Source: JABDGM01 sp963738665 (GTDB taxonomy: Bacteria; Planctomycetota; Planctomycetia; Pirellulales; Lacipirellulaceae). From it: a DNA stretch of 64,000 nt. Of the stretch, positions 29,663 to 37,532 are shown one piece after another (within the stretch, counting starts at the first letter, position 1; each line of letters starts with the position of its first letter). The translations under genes were made by a program, and so were the position numbers. The notes beneath the pieces were generated by a model. The model made no database searches and was not told where the DNA came from. It saw only the letters and a list, made by a program, of their open reading frames with translations. The stretch spans positions 806,001 to 870,000 of the forward strand of contig CAVTXL010000002.1 of NCBI GenBank assembly GCA_963738665.1, in the 5' to 3' direction.

Positions 29663-29747
29663 GGCCTTACGTCATCGGCAGACGAGGGGGCCAGGCACAT
29701 TTTTCGCTGAGCCGAAAAATGTGCCAGACCCCGGATGACGTAAGGCC
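29663..29747 (-). repeat. Palindromic repeat inserted in the P19 arm of RNase P RNA
   Basis: The outer 14-bp stem (29663-29676 with 29734-29747) is perfect. The inner 18-bp stem (29687-29704 with 29715-29732) has two mismatches and the loop CTGAGCCG. It replaces the usual short helix just before the conserved ACAGAACCC. Confidence 0.8.
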
Positions 29748-29816
29748 GGGCCGAGCGATGGCCATTCCTCTACGACGGCGATTGCTCGCCGCCTCTAGCG
29801 GCCTACCCGGGAGTTG

Positions 29817-29928
29817 CTAGGCGCGCATGATTCACAGGCGATCGGCTGAGTAAGGGGTCAGTCCCCTTTTTCTCTGAGCCGAAAAAGGGGACAGACCCCG
29901 CGATGGCTTGTGAATCATGCGCGCCTAG
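29817..29928 (-). repeat. Palindromic repeat inserted in the P16/P17 arm of RNase P RNA
   Basis: The outer 20-bp stem (29817-29836 with 29909-29928) is perfect. The inner stem (29854-29871 with 29882-29899) has one mismatch. The inner part (GGGGTC...TTTTT, loop CTGAGCCG, AAAAA...GACCCC) is the same family as the P19 insert. Confidence 0.8.
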
Positions 29929-30004
29929 CGAGCCGGACCAGCTCATGTCTCCCTGTTTGGCCTTGCACCGGGTGGGGTTTGCCGAGCCGGGCGAGTCACC
30001 TCGC

Positions 30005-30137
<133 letters not shown>

Positions 30138-30390
30138 AGCGGTTTACTTTCTGTTGCACTTTCCCTGGCCTCGCGGCCGGTGGACGTTATCCACCACCCT
30201 GTCCTATGGTGCCCGGACTTTCCTCCCGTCTGGTTCACGCGGAACCAAACCGGCGACCATCTGGCCCTCTGCGGGGATGATTCATTATATCGTCGCCGGG
30301 GAAGTCGCGATAATGGGCCGGCCTGGCTGCATGGTATAATTGCGGCGAGGAAAGCAGTCATTACAGGCGCCGTTAATTCCCAGATTGCAC

Positions 30391-30862
30391 ATGAACGGAG
30401 AACCGCTACTCACCAAGGTGGCTAAAATTATGGCCGAACATCGCCTGGAAGCGGTGATGGTCGGCAACGCCGCGGCGGCCTTGCGCGGCGCCGGTGACGA
30501 CGCTCGATATCGACTTCATGTTCCGCAAGACGCCGCTGAACTTAAAGAAGCTTAAGGCGGTGGCGAAAAGTTTTGAGGCGGTGATCTTGCGTCCTTATTA
30601 TCCAGTTTCGGAACTGTATCGCGTCGTGAACGACGAGCACGGATTGCAACTCGATTTTATGGCCAAGCTGACGGGCATTCGATCGTTTGAGGGAGTCCGT
30701 TCACGATCGACCAGCGTCGCCTTCGGGAATCATTCGTTGCTAATTGCTAGTCTTGATGACATCATTAAGAGTAAGCGGGCGACGGGCCGCGACCGTGACT
30801 TGGCTGTGCTTCCGATCCTGGAAAAGACTCTTCATGAACAAAAAGAACGCGAAAAAGGGTAA
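30391..30862 (+). CDS. Nucleotidyltransferase-like protein (frameshifted)
   Basis: A TATAAT at 30336-30341 lies upstream of the ATG at 30391. The protein reads MNGEPLLTKVAKIMAEHRLE, VMVGNAAAALRGA, then after a frame change near 30485 TTLDIDFMFRKTPLNLKKLK, and ends KTLHEQKEREKG. VGNAAAALRG...TLDIDF is the nucleotidyltransferase fold signature (G-x2-A...D-x-D), as in AbiEii/MNT-like proteins. The short gene starting at 30834 overlaps its end. Such genes usually form toxin/antitoxin-like pairs, which is inference. Confidence 0.7.
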
Positions 30863-31001
30863 GCTAACGGCAGATGCGGCGCTTAAGGCGGAGAGCGAGC
30901 GGGCGCTGGTCGACCAAATCCGCCGGCTTCTGGCGCTGCCGATGAACAAGCGAACGCATTTCTTGCGCGTGCGGCGGCCGGGGGGCGGGTCGCATTTGTG
31001 A
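30834..31001 (+). CDS. Short basic protein paired with nucleotidyltransferase
   Basis: The 55-aa protein from ATG 30834 overlaps the nucleotidyltransferase gene by 29 bases in another frame, which suggests translational coupling. Its core, ALVDQIRRLLALPMNKRTHF, and the ending GGGSHL form a motif I associate with small planctomycete proteins next to nucleotidyltransferase or toxin-antitoxin genes. It lies upstream of the BrnT/BrnA pair, and a second partial copy of the same motif occurs at 31629-31700. Confidence 0.55.
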   Translation: MNKKNAKKGKLTADAALKAESERALVDQIRRLLALPMNKRTHFLRVRRPGGGSHL

Positions 31002-31121
31002 AAGGACAGCAGAGCGTATTTCAGGATTCGTAAGTATGGCGAAATCGGAGGCGACCGATTACACTTCTTTGACGCATCGTGTTAAGCTGAAATCTGCCGT
31101 CGCGGTGACAGGATCGGTGAA

Positions 31122-31404
31122 ATGGCCCTGAGCTTTGAATGGGACGCAGAAAAAGGCGCATTCAAACAAGAGCAAACACAAGGTATCCTTTGAGGAAGCC
31201 AGCACCATATTTGCCGATCCTCTCTCGCGGACGATTTTTGATCCAGTGCATTCCGACGAGGAAGATCGGTTTATCATACTTGGTGAATCAAGTCAGCGAC
31301 GACTGCTCGTGGTAGTCTTTACGGATCGTGAAGAGCGGATTCGAATTATCAGCGCCCGCGTGGCGACCAGACGCGAAAGGCAAGACTATGAAGAAGGCCG
31401 CTAA
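31122..31404 (+). CDS. brnT: BrnT-family toxin (frameshifted at an A-run)
   Basis: From ATG 31122 the frame gives MALSFEWDAEK. The rest continues in the next frame as AHSNKSKHKVSFEEASTIFA, then HSDEEDRFIILGESSQRRLL and RIRIISARVATRRERQDYE. This is the BrnT fold (FEWDxxKAxxNxxKHxVSFEEA), a RelE-like ribonuclease toxin. The frame change falls exactly in the AAAAA at 31150-31154; removing one A restores a full 93-aa toxin. It overlaps the antitoxin gene by 17 bases. Confidence 0.85.
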
Positions 31405-31612
31405 ATCACGAGCAAAGGAAGAATTGTTGCCCGAATACGATTTCTCAACAGGGGTTCGCGGGAAGTATGCGAAGCGTTACGCGGAAGGCACAAACGTAGT
31501 TGTTTTGTCGCCCGATGTGGCCGCCGTATTTCCGGACGCAGATTCGGTAAACCGGGCTTTGCGGGGGCTCGTCGAAATCGCGCAAAAGAGTGCCAAAGTA
31601 GCGCGGAATTAA
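31388..31612 (+). CDS. BrnA-like antitoxin
   Basis: The 74-aa protein from ATG 31388 overlaps brnT. It reads MKKAAKSRAKEELLPEYDFS, then GVRGKYAKRYAEGTNVVVL and SVNRALRGLVEIA. The Y(D/E)FS-GVRGKY-A-RY-GTNVVVL pattern is that of small antitoxins found with BrnT/BrnT-like toxins in cyanobacteria and planctomycetes; canonical BrnA has an RHH DNA-binding end, less obvious here. It probably neutralises the toxin and represses the pair. Confidence 0.75.
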   Translation: MKKAAKSRAKEELLPEYDFSTGVRGKYAKRYAEGTNVVVLSPDVAAVFPDADSVNRALRGLVEIAQKSAKVARN

Positions 31613-31619
31613 GGCCGAG

Positions 31620-31700
31620 TGCTGGTGGATCGCGAGCGGGCGCTGGTTGAGCAGATTCGCCGGCTCCTGGCGGTGCCGATGAACAAGCGAACGCATTTCT
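31620..31700 (+). pseudogene. Partial second copy of the short MNKRTHFLR gene
   Basis: About 70 bases repeat the central part of 30834-31001 (ERALVEQIRRLLAVPMNKRT HFLR in one frame), then run without a break into a different reading frame. It is a duplicated scrap and marks a recombination junction. Confidence 0.6.
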
Positions 31701-31701
31701 T

Positions 31702-31980
31702 GCGCACGAAGAACCCTGCGTCTATATCTCCAAAACCGTCCCGCAAATGGAGCAACTGAATGAGATTCCGTACAGGCCGTTGAGTGATTTTGAAGTGGTT
31801 GCACTAAGTAAATTAAAGGTCGATGAAGATGTCGTTATTGTGCGACACCCGAATCAAATCCAGATGCTCGGCTCGTTACGAGCTGCTAACGAATGCGTGA
31901 AATGCCATGAAGTGCCTCGCGGCACGTTGTTAGGTGCGTTTTCTTACGAGCTATCGCGATTGCCGCTGCGGGCGAAATAG
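31702..31980 (+). pseudogene. C-terminal fragment of a CxxCH-type conserved protein
   Basis: An open frame without its own start reads HEEPCVYISKTVPQMEQLNE, then VIVRHPNQIQMLGSLRAANE and CVKCHEVPRGTLLGAFSYEL. The CVKCH motif is a c-type heme or CxxCH site, and the whole looks like the last ~95 residues of a conserved planctomycete protein. An internal ATG at 31747 gives a 77-aa frame. The upstream part is lost where the duplicated scrap joins at about 31700. Confidence 0.6.
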
Positions 31981-32022
31981 ATACTTTGCGAAAGCATTTT
32001 GAGAAAAACTTGATCGCAAAGA

Positions 32023-32613
32023 TCAACTCTCCGGATTGTCGATCAGCGTTTGCAAACGTTCGGCCAGCTCGCCGGAAAATCGGCCGGGCCATGAGGCGTC
32101 AATGAGGCCGACCCCAATCATGTCTTGCAAATGGACGCGATCCTTGAGTCGATAGGAAGTCAGCTTCATCCGCACGAGTGGTTCGAGATCGACGATGTGG
32201 AATGGTCCGGTGTCGTCGATTTCGGTTACGTCCGGTGACGGTGCCAGGCTGTCGACGGTAACTTTTTCGCCGGCGAACACAACGTGGACAGCGTCGCGGG
32301 CTTTTGCATTTGGGCCGTCAAGGAACATGTCGATGCTCTTAACGTGACGAAAGAGGAAGCCCGCGGCGGCAAGGGCCGCTTTTGCCTCCGTCAGGTCTTT
32401 GCGACGGAGCAAGATGTCGACGTCTTGCGTATTGCGGACCGCAGCTTCATCGACGCGAGAGACCCAGGCGGCAACCGCATTGCCGCCGGCGACGGCATAG
32501 GGGACGTTTGCCTTTTCGAGAGCGGCGACGGCGCGGTCGAGTCGCTGGCGGACTTTCTCCACGGCGCGAATCATCCTTTCCCAGGAAACAGGGACATAGT
32601 GAGTTTTAGACAC
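32023..32613 (-). CDS. Nucleotidyltransferase-fold protein
   Basis: The protein is 196 aa from GTG 32613. A TATAAT box (32659-32654, minus strand) lies about 40 bases upstream, which excludes the longer open frame that extends to 32754. Residues 40-95 (VPYAVAGGNAVAAWV, then NTQDVDILLRR) show the nucleotidyltransferase G-x-A and D-x-D pattern; the C-terminus (DLEPLVRMKLTSYRLKDRVH) matches helices seen in AbiEii/DUF-type antitoxin partners. It is a second, unrelated copy compared with 30391-30862. Substrate unknown. Confidence 0.75.
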   Translation of the reverse strand: MSKTHYVPVSWERMIRAVEKVRQRLDRAVAALEKANVPYAVAGGNAVAAWVSRVDEAAVRNTQDVDILLRRKDLTEAKAALAAAGFLFRHVKSIDMFLDGPNAKARDAVHVVFAGEKVTVDSLAPSPDVTEIDDTGPFHIVDLEPLVRMKLTSYRLKDRVHLQDMIGVGLIDASWPGRFSGELAERLQTLIDNPES

Positions 32614-32678
32614 GGCAGCCGTTCGCAGTTGGAGGGAATCAACTCGCCGATCGATTATAGCATAATTGGGCATTGCCA

Positions 32679-32800
32679 TTTCTTGCCCTGCCCCGTCCCT
32701 CGCCGCGCAAACTCCGCCAGCACCGCCGCTTTCACCGCCGGCTTGTCGAGGCACCAGCTGGGGCCGATGAAGTCGTCGGGCGGCGCGTCGCCGCCATGTC
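32679..32800 (-). pseudogene. Duplicate of the 3' end of the radical SAM gene
   Basis: The segment 32701-32792 matches 33639-33730 with about nine differences in 92 bases and encodes the same C-terminal sequence (GPSWCLDKPAVKAAVLAEFA). It sits on the other side of the HigB/HigA-like pair. The duplication brackets that pair, as if the module had been inserted with a copy of its target. Confidence 0.75.
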
Positions 32801-32805
32801 GCAGC

Positions 32806-33156
32806 TTATCCAAGAGCCTTTTTTTTCCTGGGTGAAAGTGGCACGAGGCGAACTTCGAGACGGCAGTCGAGGGCCTTCGCAATTCGCCGCAGCATGGACA
32901 GCGAATGGCCTTGATAATCGGCATCCTCCAATTGCGAAATGACTTGTTGGGTCGTGCCGGCCGCTTTCGCAATTTTTGCCTGCGTCAACCCGGCTGCCGT
33001 GCGTGCATCAAACAGCGCCTGCGCTACGTCGATTTGGTCATCAAACTGTGCATCCAAATCTTCTTCGCCCGGATTCGTTCCGAAATGTTTGTCAAGGATT
33101 CTAAGCGCGTCTCGAGTTTTCCGTGTCGCACGCGCCGTTGATTTCGCTTTGGCCAT
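32806..33156 (-). CDS. HigA-like XRE antitoxin
   Basis: The protein is 116 aa from ATG 33156. Residues 50-110 form an HTH_3 domain (RTAAGLTQAKIAKAAGTTQQ VISQLEDADYQG), preceded by an acidic DLDAQFDDQIDVAQA helix. It starts one base after the toxin gene's stop (33158), so the toxin comes first, as in HigBA. It should repress its own operon and bind the toxin. Confidence 0.85.
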   Translation of the reverse strand: MAKAKSTARATRKTRDALRILDKHFGTNPGEEDLDAQFDDQIDVAQALFDARTAAGLTQAKIAKAAGTTQQVISQLEDADYQGHSLSMLRRIAKALDCRLEVRLVPLSPRKKKALG

Positions 33157-33157
33157 A

Positions 33158-33538
33158 TCATCCCTCTTCCACAAAACAATTCTTGCCGGGATTCGTCTTG
33201 TATCGGGCCAAACGCTGCACAGCCAGCTCAATTTCGTGTGCGGGTACCAGTTGTTCCTTCGTGATGCCGTGAGAAACGAGAACCACGTCGTTGCCGACGA
33301 AACCGTATAGAATGCGATAGTTCACGCGCATATGTCGAATTCGCAATTCGTAAATCCCATCCCGAAGGTAGTCAGCAACTGGCCGCCGCAACTCGTTTCC
33401 GGACTGTGCAAGCCGAACCAAGTAATGACGGCACTTGCGGTACACTGTACGATTCCGCCGTTCAAGGGCTGAAAGCCAATCAAGAAGCGGTACGGAACCA
33501 TCGTCGTCACGAAACAGCAGAACTTTCGTCGCTGGCAC
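33158..33538 (-). CDS. HigB/RelE-like toxin (phage-derived Gp49-like)
   Basis: The protein is 126 aa. The core DGSVPLLDWLSALERRNRTV, then ELRRPVADYLRDGIYELRIRH and VNYRILYGFVGNDVVLVSHG is that of the Gp49/HigB branch of RelE-like mRNA-cleaving toxins, with the conserved GIYELR and RILY strands and the C-terminal K/H region (HGITKEQ). It is coupled to the downstream HigA-like antitoxin. Confidence 0.85.
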   Translation of the reverse strand: MPATKVLLFRDDDGSVPLLDWLSALERRNRTVYRKCRHYLVRLAQSGNELRRPVADYLRDGIYELRIRHMRVNYRILYGFVGNDVVLVSHGITKEQLVPAHEIELAVQRLARYKTNPGKNCFVEEG

Positions 33539-33604
33539 GCGGCCCTCTTACATGAATATTAGTGTATTATTCGGTGGGCGTCAACGTGGATCAAAAGGTT
33601 ATTC

Positions 33605-34663
33605 TCAGATCCCTTGCGCAGCTCCCTGATAAGTTCCGCGCCGCGCAAACTCGGCCAGCACGGCCGCTTTCACCGCCGGCTTGTCGAGGCACCAGGTGGG
33701 ACCAATAAAATAGTCGGGCGGGGCGTCGCCCGAGATGCGGTCGACGATCGTTGTCGGCGGCAAGAGCTCGATGAAGTCGACGAGCGTGTGGACGTAGTCG
33801 CCGCGGCTCATGAGCTGGACCTCGCCGCGGGCAACCTGGTCGGCCAGCGGCGTGTTTTTGACGCAGTAAAGGTTGTGGATTTTGATGGCGTCGACGCCCA
33901 AGCGGGCCACTTCGCGGGCCGTGGCCAGCATGTCGGCCTGCGATTCGCCGGGCAGGCCGAGCATCACGTGGACGCCGATCTCGAAGCCGCGGCCGCGGCT
34001 CCGCTCGATCGCGTCGACGGTGGCCTCGTGATGATGGCCGCGGTTCATCCAGTCGAGCGAGCGGTTGTGGATGGTTTGCAAGCCGTACTCGACAGCGACG
34101 TAGGGAGGCGCGGCTACATCGCCGCGCCGGCTTTGCCAGCCGCGGCCGGTAGAGTGCGCACCGCGGCTATTGCTCGTGGCGAAATCGCCGAGCAGGTCGA
34201 GCACGTCGTCGGGGACGCAATCGGGCCGGGTGCCCACCACGAGTCCAACGACTTGCGGGTGCGACAACGCCTCGTCGTAGAGCCGGCGGAGCTTGTCCAC
34301 CGGGGCATACGTATTTGTGGCCGGCTGAAAGTACGCCAAAAAGTGATGGCAGTTGCGGTAGCGGAGCCGCATGCGGGCGATGCTCTGGTCAATCTGTCGG
34401 AGGATGCCGGCCCGCGGCAGACGCCGGTCCGCCACGGCGGGTCTTCGACTCGGGCTGAAGCTGCGATTGTCGCAGAAGGTGCAGCCGCCGGTGGCGACGG
34501 TGCCGTCGACGTTGGGGCAGGTAAAACCCGCGTCGATGCTGACCTTTTGCACCCGCACGCCGAACCGTTGGCGGAGGTGAAAACTGCTCGCAAAATAGGG
34601 CAGGCCCGCCTGTCGCCAGGCGGGCTGTGGGGCGGCTGCGGCGAGTGGCTTAGTTGACGGCAA
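33605..34663 (-). CDS. Radical SAM protein, TIGR01212-like (YhcC type)
   Basis: The 352-aa frame starts at a TTG or ATT at 34663; no better start is seen. The Fe-S site is the CxxxxxxxxGCxFC pattern in CPNVDGTVATGGCTFC (residues about 49-64). It is followed by family landmarks FQPATNTYAPVDKLRRLYDE, VGLVVGTRPDCVPDDVLDLL and HVMLGLPGES. Between DLLGDF and VAVEYGLQTIHNRSLDWMNR is an insert of about 25 residues (encoded near 34104-34178) that includes a DNA hairpin (GGCGCGGC/GCCGCGCC at 34107-34128). A further hairpin (34604-34625) lies in the first codons. The 3' end is duplicated at 32679-32800. The reaction of the family is unknown. Confidence 0.87.
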   Translation of the reverse strand: MPSTKPLAAAAPQPAWRQAGLPYFASSFHLRQRFGVRVQKVSIDAGFTCPNVDGTVATGGCTFCDNRSFSPSRRPAVADRRLPRAGILRQIDQSIARMRLRYRNCHHFLAYFQPATNTYAPVDKLRRLYDEALSHPQVVGLVVGTRPDCVPDDVLDLLGDFATSNSRGAHSTGRGWQSRRGDVAAPPYVAVEYGLQTIHNRSLDWMNRGHHHEATVDAIERSRGRGFEIGVHVMLGLPGESQADMLATAREVARLGVDAIKIHNLYCVKNTPLADQVARGEVQLMSRGDYVHTLVDFIELLPPTTIVDRISGDAPPDYFIGPTWCLDKPAVKAAVLAEFARRGTYQGAAQGI

Positions 34664-34691
34664 TGGAGTCGGTACGTAGAGTAAACTGAAC

Positions 34692-34720
34692 CAGGCCCGC
34701 CCGATGCGCGGGCCTGTTTT
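34692..34720. repeat. GC hairpin followed by T4 before the FHA gene
   Basis: Nine-base stem (34692-34700 with 34708-34716) with loop CCGATGC and TTTT. It could act as a terminator on the plus strand, but no plus-strand gene precedes it, so it is more likely another palindromic repeat. Confidence 0.4.
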
Positions 34721-34768
34721 GTAGCTGGATTATCCGCCTTTGCTTTGGCACTCACAAGTGAACGGCCT

Positions 34769-35264
34769 ATGTATGGAGAGCTGATTCCTTTAGGAGGTGG
34801 GGACCCGATCCCGCTGCCCAACCTGCGCGCAAAAAAAGCAGTTGCTGATCGGCCGCCGCGAGAGCAGTTGCGATATTGTGCTGCGATTTGCCAATGTGTC
34901 TGCCCATCACTGCCAATTGTCGAACCAGGACGGCTATTGGTACGTGCGCGACCTGCAAAGCCGCAACGGCATCAAGGTGAATGATGCGCGTGTTTCCGAC
35001 AAGCGGCTCGACCCGGGCGACGTGCTGGCCATTGCCAAGCATAAGTACCGCGTGGAGTACGACCCGGCTGAGTTGGGGGCGGTTGGTCCGCCGCCGGCGG
35101 ATAACCAGTCACAAGAGATCATGCAGACTCCGCTGCTGTCGCGGGCCGGGCTGAACCACCGCGACGTAGTCCGGCAGAAATCGACCGATCAATTCGACCG
35201 CCGCCGTTACGACCCAACGAATATGAAGGCCGGGCAGATCAAGCTGCCGGACGAACCGGTGTAA
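34769..35264 (+). CDS. FHA-domain protein (frameshifted at an A-run)
   Basis: From ATG 34769 (MYGELIPLGGGDPIPL) the frame enters AAAAAAA at 34831-34837 and leaves in the next frame as QLLIGRRESSCDIVL. Removing one A gives a 165-aa protein with a complete FHA domain (residues about 25-85): GRRESSCDI, SAHHCQLS and RNGIKVND are the phosphothreonine-binding loops. The C-terminal 60 residues are polar. FHA domains read Thr phosphorylation, so this fits a genome rich in Ser/Thr kinases, but no direct partner is adjacent. Confidence 0.85.
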
Positions 35265-35464
35265 AAGAGGGTCGAGGGTCGAAAGTCGAGAGCCAGAAAA
35301 GGTCGTCCGCGGTCTGCATAGCCCGGCCGTCTCGGCCGGGTTCCTCTGCGTTGAATGTTCAAACTGCCCGGCTGCCGATATTCCACGATTTGTCCGTGGT
35401 TGATTGTCCGTAGTCCGTGGTATTCTTTCCAACGGACCATGGGCTACGGATCACGGGCTTTTGT
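35265..35464. other. Low-complexity spacer with perfect hairpin
   Basis: Contains GTCGAG runs, a perfect hairpin (35322-35329 with 35333-35340, loop TCT) and GTCCGTGG/GTCCGTAG runs on both sides of 35400. No gene. Confidence 0.5.
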
Positions 35465-36653
35465 GTGTCGAAAAAGAAACGCAAACTACGGACCGATTTT
35501 CGCAAGAACCGCGAGGCGCGGCGCGCGACAAGCGTGTCGAGGGGCAATTGGCCGGCGACGACTCTGCGGCCAGCGACGCGGCGCGCACTGAGCGCGCGTC
35601 AGCGGCAAGGGCCGCATCTCACGCAAGCGGACCGTGGCCGGCGGCGAAATGGTCGAGGACGACTCCGGCCGACTTGTGCTCCCAGAGATCGACCGAGCCG
35701 TGTGCCGTTTGGGCCGCGTGCTCCGCGTGCAAGGATTGCACAGCACGGTCCGCGACGAGGCCGGCGCACTTTTTCAGTGTGCAACGCGCCGGCTCTTAAA
35801 GTCTCTGTTTACCGATCAGCGACACGTGGTGGCGGCCGGTGACGTGGTGTGGTTTCGGCCGGAAGGTGTTGTGCGCGGGTCTTCGGACCCCTCACAGTCC
35901 GTGGCTCGGTCAGGAGACCGGCCACAACAAGGCGTCATTGAGCGCGTCCAGCCGCGGCATGGCGTGGTCAGTCGCACGAGCCGCGGGCGGCAGCACGTGC
36001 TCGTAGCGAACGTCGATCAGGTGATCATCGTGACGAGCGCCGCCGAGCCGCGGCTGAAGCCGAATCTGATCGATCGGCTGCTCGTGACGGCCGAGAAGAC
36101 CGAAATTCGTCCGGTGATTTGCCTCAACAAGATTGACCTGGTCGAGCCGGCCGGCCTGATGCCGCTGGTGGGGGTTTACTCCCAACTGGGCTACGAGGTG
36201 CTGATGGTGTCGGCCGAGACCGGCTTTGGGATCCAGCGGTTGCGGCGGCGGCTGACAGGCGACGCGAGTGTGGTGACCGGCCAAAGCGGGGTGGGAAAGT
36301 CTTCGCTGCTCAACGCGGTCGAGCCGGGGCTCGACCTGCGCGTGCAATCCGTGAGCGGTGAAACTCAGAAGGGACGGCACACGACGACCACGGCCGAATT
36401 GATCCCGCTTTCGTTTGGCGGCTATGTGGTGGATACACCCGGCATCCGACAATTTCAGCTATGGGACGTGATTCCTGAGGAAGTGGCTGGTTTCTTTCGT
36501 GAGCTACGGCCGTATGTCAGCCGCTGCCGCTTTCCCGATTGCACGCACACGCACGAGGACGACTGTGCCGTAAAGTACGCCGTCGCGGACGGCTGGATCG
36601 ATGCGCGGCGATATGAGAGCTTCGTGCAGATCCAGGCTGGAGATCAAGGGTAG
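35465..36653 (+). CDS. rsgA: Ribosome small-subunit-dependent GTPase RsgA
   Basis: The start is inferred at GTG 35465, giving VSKKKRKLRTDFRKNREARR, the family's basic planctomycete leader. Two frame changes (near 35520 and 35590) then lead to the long intact frame from about 35605. It has the OB-fold, the G4 NKID motif (LNKIDLV), the circularly permuted G1 (GQSGVGKSSLLN), G2 (GRHTTTT), G3 (DTPGIRQ) and the C-terminal zinc motif (CRFPDCTHTHEDDCAV). Between FRPEG and VIERVQPRHG about 21 extra residues are encoded at about 35866-35928. That insert is an imperfect inverted repeat related to an element near 2735. RsgA assists late maturation of the 30S subunit. Confidence 0.9.
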
Positions 36654-37075
36654 GCATCTCGCTCCGCGAGATGAACTCGCGGGCTGAAAGCTGTTGCTCG
36701 AAGATTCAGGCGCACCGCATCGCGATGCACGGTATCGGGCGAAAAGGCGGGCAGGCAGATGGCAACGTATTCGGCGCCTTCCGGGCCGGGCGTGCTGTAG
36801 CGGACCCATTCGTTGGGCTTGCAGACGACGGCCTGGCCGGCGGCGACCTCCAGCGTGCCGCCGTCGTACTCGATCGACAGCGCGCCCGCGAGGACGACGC
36901 TAATTTCGAGAAACTCAGGCCGCTGGCCTGGTTCGCTCCAGCCGCTGGGCGATTTCATACGAGCGACGCTCAGCCGCTCGGTCTGGGTGCTCAGGCGACC
37001 GATAAATTCTTCAATTTGCTTCGGCGGGCTGCCGGCGGCCATGAGCCGAAACGGCGTGCTGACGAGTTGGGGCAT
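36644..37075 (-). CDS. Cupin-domain protein
   Basis: The protein is 143 aa from ATG 37075 (the open frame goes on to 37324 without support). Residues 45-110 form a single cupin barrel (EFLEISVVLAGALSIEYDGG, then GQAVVCKPNEWVRYSTPGPE). The usual His metal ligands of motif 1 are replaced, so it may be a regulatory or sugar-binding cupin. Its 3' end overlaps rsgA's by ten bases in convergent orientation. Substrate unknown. Confidence 0.75.
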   Translation of the reverse strand: MPQLVSTPFRLMAAGSPPKQIEEFIGRLSTQTERLSVARMKSPSGWSEPGQRPEFLEISVVLAGALSIEYDGGTLEVAAGQAVVCKPNEWVRYSTPGPEGAEYVAICLPAFSPDTVHRDAVRLNLRATAFSPRVHLAERDAYP

Positions 37076-37532
37076 AGCGACGGTCCGGAATCCTTCAGTT
37101 CGAGAACAGGTCGACGATGTCAATTTCCAAACCTTGCGACAAGTAAGCCGTCTGTCGCCACGAAATCCGCTGAGACACCGGAGCGGCGAACTAGCGCCGC
37201 CCCGGTGCTCAGTCGTAAGCTTCATCGTGAGCGGCCGGCCGCGCGCGGTTGACCCAGAAACCGCATTGCACGGCCAGACAATTGCTCCAACCCAGGGAGG
37301 GTGGTCGCGCGCGAGATCCCGCAATCTGGCACGGACCGACGATGAAGCCTCAGCGTATTTCGTTCTACAGCGGGCAAATGTCGTGGAAAAGTCGGACAGG
37401 GATGAGTCGAGGACAAGATCGCTTGTGATAAGCTTGTAGTTCGTATTTGGTTGGATCTTACTTACCTGGCCCGTTCGGCCCGGTCACTTCAGTGAGCAGG
37501 GCGACGTGTGAGCGAGTTAACTTCGTGATTCG
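37076..37532. other. Intergenic region
   Basis: About 450 bases between convergent/diverging minus-strand genes. I see no gene; a GGCCGGCCGCGCGCGG palindrome lies near 37230. Frames that are open here look unconstrained. Confidence 0.5.

Noticed and set aside
36644..37324. Long cupin frame starting at 37324
   Set aside because: The first 83 codons are Arg/Ser-rich without family features; the internal ATG at 37075 begins the conserved-looking domain.
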